Below, one piece after another: positions 1 through 5,742 of a DNA stretch of 7,017 nucleotides. How positions within the stretch are numbered: the first letter of the stretch is position 1; each line of letters opens with the position of its first letter. Under the pieces are notes generated by a model. The model worked only from the letters and a program-made list of their open reading frames with translations, did no database searches and was not told the origin of the DNA. This DNA is from Thermoplasmata archaeon (lineage in GTDB: Archaea > Thermoplasmatota > Thermoplasmata > Thermoplasmatales > Thermoplasmataceae), in the NCBI GenBank assembly GCA_021850835.1, contig JAJZKS010000090.1:1-7017 (forward strand). The letters run 5' to 3'. The translations under genes were made by a program, and so were the position numbers.

Positions 1-1094
1 TTAGGCAAGTTGGGCTTATGCTCTCCATTGGGATTTTCGGAGTCACCACTCTTGCAACTGCAGGCGTAACCCAACTATGGCAGTTATACACCCTTAGGGC
101 AATTGAGGGACTTGGCATAGGTGGAGAGTGGGGCATTGGATTTGCCCAGATATCTGAAGTCTGGAGCTCTAAGACGAGAGCGACCGGCGGAGGGCTACTA
201 CAGAGCGTTTTCATCATCGGCTCCATCGTTGGTGCACTTACAGCCGGAATTGCCATAACCGCACTGGGATTCGGAAACCCGCTGTCCTGGAGATACTCAT
301 TTGTCGTGGCGGGAGTGATCGGGCTTGTTGGATTGCCGGTTGTCAAATTCGTGCTTCCTGAGTCCAAACAGTGGCTCGAATACAACAGGAAGAGGAAAGC
401 TGGAGAGTTGCCAAAGGATTATGATGTCAGGTCTCCGATTATTCAGGTGCTGCTGAACAAGGATTACAGAAGGTACGCCTGGTTTGCACTTCTCATTGGT
501 GGCGCCAACCTGTTCATATACTTCTCATATGCCAGTTTCATGCCGACACTTCTCGTGGTGGGATATGGCCTTACACAGTCCATAGGATATCTGATAAATC
601 AGTTCACACTCATACTTGTCCTGGGACAGGCCATTGCAGTTCCTTTCTATGTGCTCAACGGATGGGCTGCTGACAAGTTCGGAAGGAAATCCACTGCCAT
701 AGTCTTTGGTGCATTCTACCTTGTTTCTGTCATAGCCTTCATGTACACTGTGATTGCACACATATCATACGCCGGGCTCATAATGTTCCCGCTGTTTTAC
801 GCATATACCTTCGTATCAATAGGGCAGGGCGTATCAGCAGAATACGGTGTATGGTACAGTGAGCATTTCCCCACGAAGATGCGTTCCACCGCCACAAACT
901 TCGGTTACATGGTGGGAAGGGGAGTCGCAGGAGGTTCTGCCCCACTGGTTATTCCATTCCTGTACGGGGCGCTGGGTGGAATCGCTCACCTTGGAATGGC
1001 AATGGCCATTGCAATGCTTGTTGGTGCAGTAGTCCAGCTGGTAGGGTACTTCGGGCTCAAGGAAACAAAGGGAACTGAGATAACTTCCCTGTAA
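1..1094 (+). CDS. MFS transporter, 5'-truncated by window edge
   Basis: The frame is open from base 3 with no stop before it, so the start lies outside the window and the Met at base 18 is internal. The five codons before that Met (RQVGL) look like the end of the first MFS motif A loop (GRR/GRK) between membrane segments 2 and 3, so segments 1-2 are missing. Numbering from the base-18 Met: a segment-4 signature RAIEGLGIGGEWG (27-39), the sugar/acid-porter-like PESKQWL (114-120) after segment 6, a long charged central loop (about 121-150), a second motif A GWAADKFGRK (215-224), and a C-terminal ETKG (349-352). About ten hydrophobic segments are visible. The protein should be a proton-coupled solute transporter in the cytoplasmic membrane. 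The signatures fit the sugar and aromatic-acid porter branches; import of an aromatic carboxylate for the neighbouring UbiD enzymes is inference from context. It converges on UbiD copy A, so it is not co-transcribed with it. Confidence 0.9.
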   Translation, partial: RQVGLMLSIGIFGVTTLATAGVTQLWQLYTLRAIEGLGIGGEWGIGFAQISEVWSSKTRATGGGLLQSVFIIGSIVGALTAGIAITALGFGNPLSWRYSFVVAGVIGLVGLPVVKFVLPESKQWLEYNRKRKAGELPKDYDVRSPIIQVLLNKDYRRYAWFALLIGGANLFIYFSYASFMPTLLVVGYGLTQSIGYLINQFTLILVLGQAIAVPFYVLNGWAADKFGRKSTAIVFGAFYLVSVIAFMYTVIAHISYAGLIMFPLFYAYTFVSIGQGVSAEYGVWYSEHFPTKMRSTATNFGYMVGRGVAGGSAPLVIPFLYGALGGIAHLGMAMAIAMLVGAVVQLVGYFGLKETKGTEITSL

Positions 1095-1137
1095 TTTTTA
1101 AACATCTAATTTCCAAAAAATTTTCTTTTTTTATTTG
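1095..1137 (+). terminator. T-run terminator of the MFS gene
   Basis: Immediately after the TAA stop comes a T5 run (1095-1099), followed by a T-rich stretch TTTTCTTTTTTTATTT (1121-1136). No stable GC hairpin is visible. Archaeal RNA polymerase terminates at such T-runs, so this is the probable 3' end of the transporter transcript. The rest of the 144-base convergent spacer (1138-1212) is AT-rich and shows no gene or structured RNA. Confidence 0.55.
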
Positions 1138-1212
1138 TGATAGGATTGTCATAATCGCCTTGTAGCCCAGTATTATTAATAGGAAAAAATCAGGATAAAT
1201 TAGAAATATATG

Positions 1213-1225
1213 CAAAAAAGGAAAA
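1213..1225 (-). terminator. T-run terminator of UbiD copy A
   Basis: Read on the minus strand, TTTTCCTTTTTT begins 13 bases past the TAG stop of the UbiD gene. It is a typical archaeal U-rich termination signal without a hairpin. It faces the terminator of the convergent transporter gene. Confidence 0.5.
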
Positions 1226-1238
1226 TGTGGGAGTAAGC

Positions 1239-2702
1239 CTATTTCTTGACGGTGAAGAGGTCAGCAAATTTCTCCCTGACCTTCTTGTCAGTTTCCTCAT
1301 CGGGCTTTACCACGTCGGGGAAGGTCTTCTTTATTATCTTGTCAAAAGGTTTGACTGCGTAGATAACGGCCCTTGAGCTTGTGTATTCAAGCAGATCCTT
1401 CCCCTCCACATGCTTGGAAATTGGGTCAAGTGGAGTGCCCATGGTGTTGTTTATTATGTCAATGCCAGTGGCCGGATCGTTTCTGCTACACATTGCCCAC
1501 ACCACATCGTTGAGGTTGGACGGGTCTATGTCATCATCCACCACAACAGTGTACCTGCCTGCAACCGCACCCGGCCTGCTCTGTGATGCAATGTGCCCGG
1601 CCATTACGGCCTGGCCTCCAAAGGACTGCTTTATGGATACTGTGGTAAATGCCCTGGAATAGCCTTCCTCATGGCACCATACTCCCTTTACACCGGAGAT
1701 TCCTGAAGAATCCAAAGCGTTCCATATGAGTGCTGCCCTTATGGGGCACCTGAAATAGGAATAATCATATGGGGGTTTTCCTGCGCATGTGCCAAGGAGT
1801 ATTGGCTCATTTCTGTAATACACCGCTTCAATCTTGATGACAGGGTTGAGCATCTTGCCTCCTGCGTAGTATCCCATGAATTCCCCAAGGGGCCCTTCCT
1901 CGGCCTTTTCTTCCGTAATATAACCTTCAATTGCGATTTCACTGTCCGCTGGAATTGGAAGCCCAGTGACCGGCCCGTTGAACACTTCCACCGGCTTCTG
2001 CCTCACTGCTCCCAGGAAGTTGTATTCCGATACCCCCTCAGGGACTTCATTGGCAGAGAACAAGTTAAGGCCAGGATTATGCCCGAACGAAATGGCAACC
2101 GGGCATGGCTTGCCTGCCTCCAGGTATTTCTGGTAGTGGGTTCTCCCGTGCCTGGAGGCTTCCATGAGCATTACCAGGCTGTTCTTGCTTTTGACCATGA
2201 CCCTGTAAGTTCCAACATTTACCCATCCAATATCGGGGTCCCTTGTAATGACCGCATCTGCTGTTCCGATGTACCTTCCGCCATCATGCTTGAACCACTT
2301 TGGTATTGGGAATTTGAAAAAATCAATCTTGTCTCCCCTGTCAATATTTTCAAGGACAGGAGCAGATTCTACTACTTTCGGCTTGTACTTTTCGTGGTCG
2401 CTGGCTGCATTCCTCAGCCTGTCCCTGATGGCAGTGGTGAGCTGCATGTTGTTCATTGTGTTGTCAAGGCCAAGTGCAGTTGAAACTCTCCTTGAATCCA
2501 GCAATGCACCCGTGAGAACCCTGAAACCCTTTGGATAGCCCTTTACATCATCAAAGAGCAGGGTATACTTGTTGCTCTTTGAGTTTGTATCTGTAATCGC
2601 ACCTATTTCAAGGTCCCAGTCTGCACCTTTCACTGTTTTTAGAAGTCCAATCTTCTCTATGCCTTCAATGAACGACCTGAGGTCCTTCGTTACTTCCACC
2701 AT
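1239..2702 (-). CDS. UbiD-family prFMN-dependent (de)carboxylase, canonical active site (copy A)
   Basis: This is a 487-residue UbiD-family enzyme, a usual length. Family members use prenylated FMN and a divalent metal to decarboxylate (or carboxylate) aromatic and alpha,beta-unsaturated acids in the cytoplasm. Counting from the ATG at 2702 (a GTG two codons upstream, at 2708, is the alternative start), the expected residues are all present. Asn162 and Arg167 lie in WVNVGTYR. His185 lies in SRHGRTH and Glu226 in GVSEYNF. Glu269 and Glu274 lie in EEGPLGEFMGYY. By alignment to the fungal Fdc1 enzyme from memory, Asn/His/Glu226 are the metal-prFMN ligands and Arg167/Glu269/Glu274 the catalytic E-R-E network. 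The C-terminal oligomerisation domain carries DDDIDPSNLNDVVWA (389-403). It is divergent from UbiD copy B and shares a 233-base promoter region with it. The substrate is not predictable; an aromatic hydroxy-acid is plausible. A housekeeping role in menaquinone synthesis (MqnL-like) is a weaker alternative. Confidence 0.93.
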   Translation of the reverse strand: MVEVTKDLRSFIEGIEKIGLLKTVKGADWDLEIGAITDTNSKSNKYTLLFDDVKGYPKGFRVLTGALLDSRRVSTALGLDNTMNNMQLTTAIRDRLRNAASDHEKYKPKVVESAPVLENIDRGDKIDFFKFPIPKWFKHDGGRYIGTADAVITRDPDIGWVNVGTYRVMVKSKNSLVMLMEASRHGRTHYQKYLEAGKPCPVAISFGHNPGLNLFSANEVPEGVSEYNFLGAVRQKPVEVFNGPVTGLPIPADSEIAIEGYITEEKAEEGPLGEFMGYYAGGKMLNPVIKIEAVYYRNEPILLGTCAGKPPYDYSYFRCPIRAALIWNALDSSGISGVKGVWCHEEGYSRAFTTVSIKQSFGGQAVMAGHIASQSRPGAVAGRYTVVVDDDIDPSNLNDVVWAMCSRNDPATGIDIINNTMGTPLDPISKHVEGKDLLEYTSSRAVIYAVKPFDKIIKKTFPDVVKPDEETDKKVREKFADLFTVKK

Positions 2703-2731
2703 AATCACGAACCTGACATTGGATACTTAGT

Positions 2732-2741
2732 GTTATTAAAA
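2732..2741 (-). promoter_or_regulatory. TATA box of UbiD copy A
   Basis: The minus strand reads TTTTAATAAC, centred about 29 bases before the GTG at 2708 and 35 before the ATG at 2702. A start site about 25 bases downstream would fall near 2711, giving a leaderless or very short-leader mRNA. No convincing ribosome binding site precedes the ATG. A second minus-strand candidate, TGTATTTAAC (2790-2799), would give a leader of roughly 60 bases. Confidence 0.45.
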
Positions 2742-2815
2742 CAGTTTCCCAAACTACTGAACCCCTTTTTTCCGGCAAATTCGGCAATTGTTAAATACAT
2801 TTTGAAGAAAAAAGC

Positions 2816-2846
2816 TGCAATATCGACATTTTGTAAAATTATTGCA
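2816..2846. repeat. Nested inverted repeat in the divergent ubiD promoter region (candidate operator)
   Basis: TGCAATA (2816-2822) is exactly matched by its reverse complement TATTGCA (2840-2846). Between them lies a second perfect inverted repeat, ATTTT-GT-AAAAT (2828-2839). The two nest around the same centre on the right side, with five unpaired bases (TCGAC, 2823-2827) on the left, giving 12 complementary pairs in total. The site is near the middle of the 233-base spacer, upstream of both TATA boxes (about 63 bases from one and 75 from the other). That position would suit a regulator acting on both UbiD genes. The region is AT-rich, so chance pairing is possible. The rest of the spacer holds no gene. 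Confidence 0.35.
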
Positions 2847-2908
2847 TGAATGGTGTCAAAATTTTAGTTGAGAAAGGAAAAAATTGGATTTACGGTCCTA
2901 AAAAGAAC

Positions 2909-2915
2909 TTTATAT
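2909..2915 (+). promoter_or_regulatory. TATA box of UbiD copy B (leaderless)
   Basis: TTTATAT, preceded by the purine-rich AAAAGAAC that fits a TFB recognition element, is centred 24 bases before the ATG at 2936. That spacing puts transcription initiation at or next to the start codon. No Shine-Dalgarno motif is seen between the box and the ATG, in agreement with a leaderless mRNA. Confidence 0.7.
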
Positions 2916-2935
2916 GAATTTAATGTCCCCGAAAT

Positions 2936-4540
2936 ATGGGAGAATATTACAAGGACCTGAATGACTATCTATCTGCCCTTGAAAAAGCAGGGAAACTCTT
3001 CAGGGTCAACAAGAAGGTTTCAAAGGAGTCCGATATAACGCCGCTAGCCAGGCTACAATACCGTGGGCTTCCTGAGAAAGAAAGAAGAGGTTTCCTGTTC
3101 GAGAATGTTACAGATGCTAAAGGCAGGAAATACGATATAAAGGTAGCCACAGGCATTTATGCTTCTTCCATGGAAATATATGGGCTCGGCCTCAAGAGCG
3201 AGGCTCCAACCAAGGAAGCAATTCAGAAGAAGTGGGAGAATGCCCTGATTCATCCGGTCCCCACCGAGCATATTGAAAAGGGGCCGGTCCAGGATATTGT
3301 CATCGAGGGAGACAAGCTCGATGTTGATGGAAACGGACTTGAGGCACTTCCTGTGCCGGTTGAGCTCCCTGGCTTCAGCGGGCAGATAAGGACTTCAACG
3401 CAGGTTATCACGAAATCTCCCAAGACTGGAATTCAGAATATGGGAAACTACTCTGCGCACGTCTTTGGAAAGAGAAAGCTCCTATGGGAAATAAACAGAG
3501 GAAACCAGGGGATTATCCACTGGAGAGAGTGGAAAGACCTTGGCAAGCCAATGCCCGCTGCAGTGGTCGTTGGCGGAGTGCCGTCATATTTCTACACTGC
3601 TTCTGCGAAGATTCCATACGGGGTAGACGAACTGACAGTGGCCGGTGGTTTCTCAGGTGAACCGGTCAAAACCGTAAGGGGAAAGACTGTTGACATTGAG
3701 GTGCCCGCAGATGCAGACATTGTCATTGAAGGATATATCTCAACTGAGTACATGGAACCAGGAAATGCCTTCGGGGAATATACCGGCTACATGGCGACCG
3801 ATGTGTGGCTCAGGCCAGTATTCGATGTCACTGCAGTAACCATGAGGAAGAATGCTACGTTTGTCCACATCATGAGCCAGTTCCCGCCCAGCGAGAGCAG
3901 CAAGGTAAGGCAGATTTCATCGGAAAATGTTTACTACAAGTTCCTGAAGTTCGATGCCAAGGTACCGGGAATCATAGATGTTGCATGGCATGAAATGAGC
4001 CAGGCCCAGTGGTGTGTCATAAAGATAAAGAAGGTTAACAAGGCCCACCCATGGCAGGTCCTTAACCTTGCAGCAGGTTATGACTCGAGATGGGGCAAAT
4101 TCTTCATCGTCGTGGATGAAGACATTGACATAAGGAACATTGACTCAGTCATCTGGGCAATGAGCTGGAGAGTCCAGCCTGCAAGGGACATGAGGATCAT
4201 AACAGGCAAGATGCCGGGGCTTGACCCATCGGCTTACAGCCCTGGCGCATCACACGAGGAAAAAGAGTTCCCAGGCGGTGTTGGAAGCTCTGGCGTCCTC
4301 ATAGATGCCACCATAAAATACCCCTATCCCCCCACGTCACTCCCAAGAAAGGACTTCATGGAAAAAGCCAGGGACACGTGGAAGGAACTCGGCCTTCCTG
4401 AACTTAACCTCGTTGAGCCATGGTACGGATATGAATTGGGATACTGGCCTGATGAATTCAGGCAGGATGCTGAGGATATCCTCAAGGGCAACCACTATGA
4501 GATAGGGGAAAGGCTCTCAAAACTGAGGGAGAAAGTCTGA
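2936..4540 (+). CDS. Divergent UbiD-family protein with substituted catalytic residues (copy B)
   Basis: This 534-residue UbiD homologue is clear from several blocks: the N-terminal DLNDYLSALEKAGKLFRV (7-24), the core region with PADADIVIEGYI (257-268) and FGEYTGYM (279-286), and the C-terminal VVDEDIDIRNIDSVIWAM (392-409). The family would predict prFMN-dependent (de)carboxylation in the cytoplasm. The active site is unusual. The NxGxYR motif reads NMGNYS (168-173), so the catalytic Arg is Ser173. The usual metal-ligand His position reads Gln191 in NQGIIHW. The usual EPEGPFGE loop reads EPGNAFGE (274-281), placing Gly276 where the first catalytic Glu is expected. Asn168, Glu232 and Glu281 are kept. 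It is about 45 residues longer than copy A. It may be a subfamily with different chemistry, a partner subunit of copy A, or a prFMN-binding protein that is not a decarboxylase. The start is fixed by the TATA box 24 bases upstream. The reading frame is intact, so it does not look like a decaying pseudogene. Confidence 0.9.
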   Translation: MGEYYKDLNDYLSALEKAGKLFRVNKKVSKESDITPLARLQYRGLPEKERRGFLFENVTDAKGRKYDIKVATGIYASSMEIYGLGLKSEAPTKEAIQKKWENALIHPVPTEHIEKGPVQDIVIEGDKLDVDGNGLEALPVPVELPGFSGQIRTSTQVITKSPKTGIQNMGNYSAHVFGKRKLLWEINRGNQGIIHWREWKDLGKPMPAAVVVGGVPSYFYTASAKIPYGVDELTVAGGFSGEPVKTVRGKTVDIEVPADADIVIEGYISTEYMEPGNAFGEYTGYMATDVWLRPVFDVTAVTMRKNATFVHIMSQFPPSESSKVRQISSENVYYKFLKFDAKVPGIIDVAWHEMSQAQWCVIKIKKVNKAHPWQVLNLAAGYDSRWGKFFIVVDEDIDIRNIDSVIWAMSWRVQPARDMRIITGKMPGLDPSAYSPGASHEEKEFPGGVGSSGVLIDATIKYPYPPTSLPRKDFMEKARDTWKELGLPELNLVEPWYGYELGYWPDEFRQDAEDILKGNHYEIGERLSKLREKV

Positions 4541-4566
4541 TTTTTCAGGCCTACCCAAATTTTTTT
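4541..4566 (+). terminator. T-runs after UbiD copy B
   Basis: A T5 run directly follows the TGA stop (4541-4545) and a T7 run follows at 4560-4566. Either could end the UbiD transcript. The second overlaps the presumed promoter of the next gene, so partial read-through into that gene is possible. Confidence 0.4.
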
Positions 4567-4572
4567 AATTAA
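4563..4572 (+). promoter_or_regulatory. Probable TATA box of the PPOX-like gene
   Basis: TTTAATTAA sits about 23 bases before the ATG at 4590. This spacing again suggests a leaderless transcript, since no ribosome binding site lies between. It overlaps the T-run that ends the preceding gene, so terminator and promoter are not cleanly separable. Confidence 0.45.
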
Positions 4573-4589
4573 AGTAGGGCTTTTCAGGC

Positions 4590-5069
4590 ATGTCAACCTC
4601 CTATGGAGACAGGCTGCCCCAAAAAGCCGTTGATTTTCTTCATTTCAACAACAGGAACCGCAAGAACTCCGCCATATTTCTGGTTACTTCAGATCCGGAT
4701 GGTTTTCCGCATATTGCTCTGCTGTCACCATACCAGGTGGTCGCAGGCAGTGAACATGAGCTTTACCTTGCTGTGCACAAGGGAACCAGGAGCCAGCAGT
4801 TTCTCCATACGCATATGAAAGGGACGCTCATTCTTCAGTTACAGCCCGCTGTGGAATACCTTAAGATATCAGTCCATGAGGCAAGCGGCTGGGACAGCAG
4901 AAATGATGAAGTTCTATACAGAGCGGTTCCAACGGAAGTCCTGGAGGACTACTCTGACAAGGCGCCATTCATATCTGAGCTTCTGTTCGATCAGAAAAAT
5001 ATATACGAGCACTACAAGGCTGGTTTTGAAAAGACTGCTGCATACATCATGAGCCGTCAGTCTTCGTAA
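4590..5069 (+). CDS. PPOX-like FMN-binding split-barrel protein
   Basis: This is a 159-residue soluble protein. The pattern AIFLVTSDPDGFPHIALLSP (28-47), then ELYLAVHKGTRSQQFL (57-72), then GTLILQLQ (78-85) is that of the pyridoxamine-5'-phosphate-oxidase-like split beta-barrel: paired strands, a DG-turn, and a basic KGTRS segment of the kind that contacts flavin phosphate. Members bind FMN (some bind F420 or haem) and act as oxidases, reductases or flavin carriers. The C-terminal third (about 105-159) is helical and not recognised. It lacks enough PdxH signature to be called a true PNP oxidase. It follows UbiD copy B by 49 bases on the same strand and overlaps ubiX tail to tail by 13 bases. 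This placement between two prFMN genes suggests, as inference only, a flavin-handling role such as supplying or reducing FMN. Confidence 0.75.
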   Translation: MSTSYGDRLPQKAVDFLHFNNRNRKNSAIFLVTSDPDGFPHIALLSPYQVVAGSEHELYLAVHKGTRSQQFLHTHMKGTLILQLQPAVEYLKISVHEASGWDSRNDEVLYRAVPTEVLEDYSDKAPFISELLFDQKNIYEHYKAGFEKTAAYIMSRQSS

Positions 5070-5644
5070 GGTTCCTTGCCTTCTACGCCCCATTCCCTCA
5101 TGAGATTGTTCTCTACCCCAAGCATGGTTAGGACCCTCCCCACGGTGAGGTCAACAAGCTTTGTTATATCATTCTCGCCGAAGTAAAGCGGCGGCAGTGG
5201 GGGCATAATTGTGCCTCCTGCCTCAGTAACCTGAACCATGTTCCTAAGATGGATCAGGTTCAGGGGAGTTTCTCTTGCAAGTAGTATGAGCGGGCGCCTT
5301 TCCTTCAATGTTACCATGGCAGCCCTTGAAACAAGGTTCTGCTCGAATCCGATGGCAATGGCAGAGAGAGTCTTCATGGAACATGGGGCCACAACCATTC
5401 CGGATGTGATGAATGAACCGCTTGCTATCTTTGCCGTGAAATCATATTCCCCATAAACGTATGTGGCCAGTTTCTCGATGTCACTTGCATCCAGCCCGGT
5501 TTCAAGCTTCAGGGTCTTTGTTGCCCCGCTGGAGATTACCGCATGGGTCTCAAGCCCCTTTATCCTGCTTGCAGCTAGAAGCAGCCTGTATCCGTACACT
5601 GCTCCAGTTGATCCTGTTACTGCAACTACTATTCTCTTTGCCAT
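5057..5644 (-). CDS. ubiX: UbiX flavin prenyltransferase
   Basis: The 195-residue product is a typical UbiX. It joins dimethylallyl phosphate to reduced FMN to make prenylated FMN, the UbiD cofactor, in the cytoplasm, usually as a dodecamer. Visible family motifs are VAVTGSTGAVYGYRLL (7-22, FMN phosphate loop), APCSMKTLSAIAIG (86-99), ERRPLILLARETPL (115-128, Arg/Glu contacting the prenyl phosphate), GGTIMPPLPPLYF (143-155, with the conserved Tyr) and GRVLTMLGVEN (169-179). The start at 5644 is preferred over an in-frame ATG at 5674. The motif-bearing N terminus begins there, GGTG (5653-5656) lies 8 bases upstream, and the likely TATA box would put transcription start downstream of 5674. Its last codons overlap the convergent PPOX-like gene by 13 bases. 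It is the presumed cofactor source for both UbiD proteins, although it is transcribed separately. Confidence 0.95.
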   Translation of the reverse strand: MAKRIVVAVTGSTGAVYGYRLLLAASRIKGLETHAVISSGATKTLKLETGLDASDIEKLATYVYGEYDFTAKIASGSFITSGMVVAPCSMKTLSAIAIGFEQNLVSRAAMVTLKERRPLILLARETPLNLIHLRNMVQVTEAGGTIMPPLPPLYFGENDITKLVDLTVGRVLTMLGVENNLMREWGVEGKEPYED

Positions 5645-5684
5645 ATTATTCACACCATGCTGGTCTAATTGCATTCCGTGGGTC

Positions 5685-5692
5685 TATTTTTA
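5685..5692 (-). promoter_or_regulatory. TATA box of ubiX
   Basis: The minus strand reads TAAAAATA, centred near 5688. A start about 25 bases downstream gives a transcript beginning near 5663 with a leader of about 19 bases that contains GGTG (5653-5656) before the ATG at 5644. The upstream operon terminates just before this box, so ubiX appears to have its own promoter. Confidence 0.5.
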
Positions 5693-5707
5693 GGTATTTG
5701 TCAGTTT

Positions 5708-5742
5708 AAAAAAAGGGATAGTGGCAATCAGGAAATTGCCAC
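5708..5742 (-). terminator. Hairpin plus T7 terminator of the cupin-cyclase operon
   Basis: On the minus strand a perfect 8-base stem GTGGCAAT/ATTGCCAC (arms 5735-5742 and 5721-5728) with a 6-base loop is followed by TATCCC and seven Ts (5708-5714). The upstream arm lies within the last codons of the cyclase gene, and its TGA stop spans the loop and the first base of the downstream arm. In form this is a bacterial-type intrinsic terminator. T-runs alone usually suffice in archaea, so the stem could also act in mRNA 3'-end stability. Confidence 0.65.

Noticed and set aside
1138..1212. Possible RNA gene or small ORF in the convergent spacer
   Set aside because: It is AT-rich, with no tRNA-like fold, C/D-box motif or start codon with upstream signals.
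2079..2483. Open frame of 134 codons on + inside UbiD copy A
   Set aside because: It is antisense to a well-supported UbiD gene, has no recognisable motif or promoter, and its composition is that of a shadow frame.
2773..2789. Short tandem repeat CGGCAAATT-CGGCAATT in the divergent spacer
   Set aside because: There are only two imperfect units of 8-9 bases, not aligned with either promoter element; it may be chance.
2797..2834. Direct repeat ACATTTTG at 2797 and 2827
   Set aside because: An 8-base AT-rich match in an AT-rich spacer is expected by chance. The inverted repeat overlapping the second copy is the stronger signal.
1239..4540. Reading either UbiD as anhydromevalonate phosphate decarboxylase
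   Set aside because: No mevalonate-pathway partner such as phosphomevalonate dehydratase is in the window, and the inferred lineage uses another route. A tree would be needed to claim it.
5645..5674. Ten-codon N-terminal extension of UbiX from an ATG at 5674
   Set aside because: The likely TATA box at 5685-5692 would place transcription start downstream of this codon. The residues are not UbiX-like, and the ATG at 5644 has GGTG at a suitable distance.
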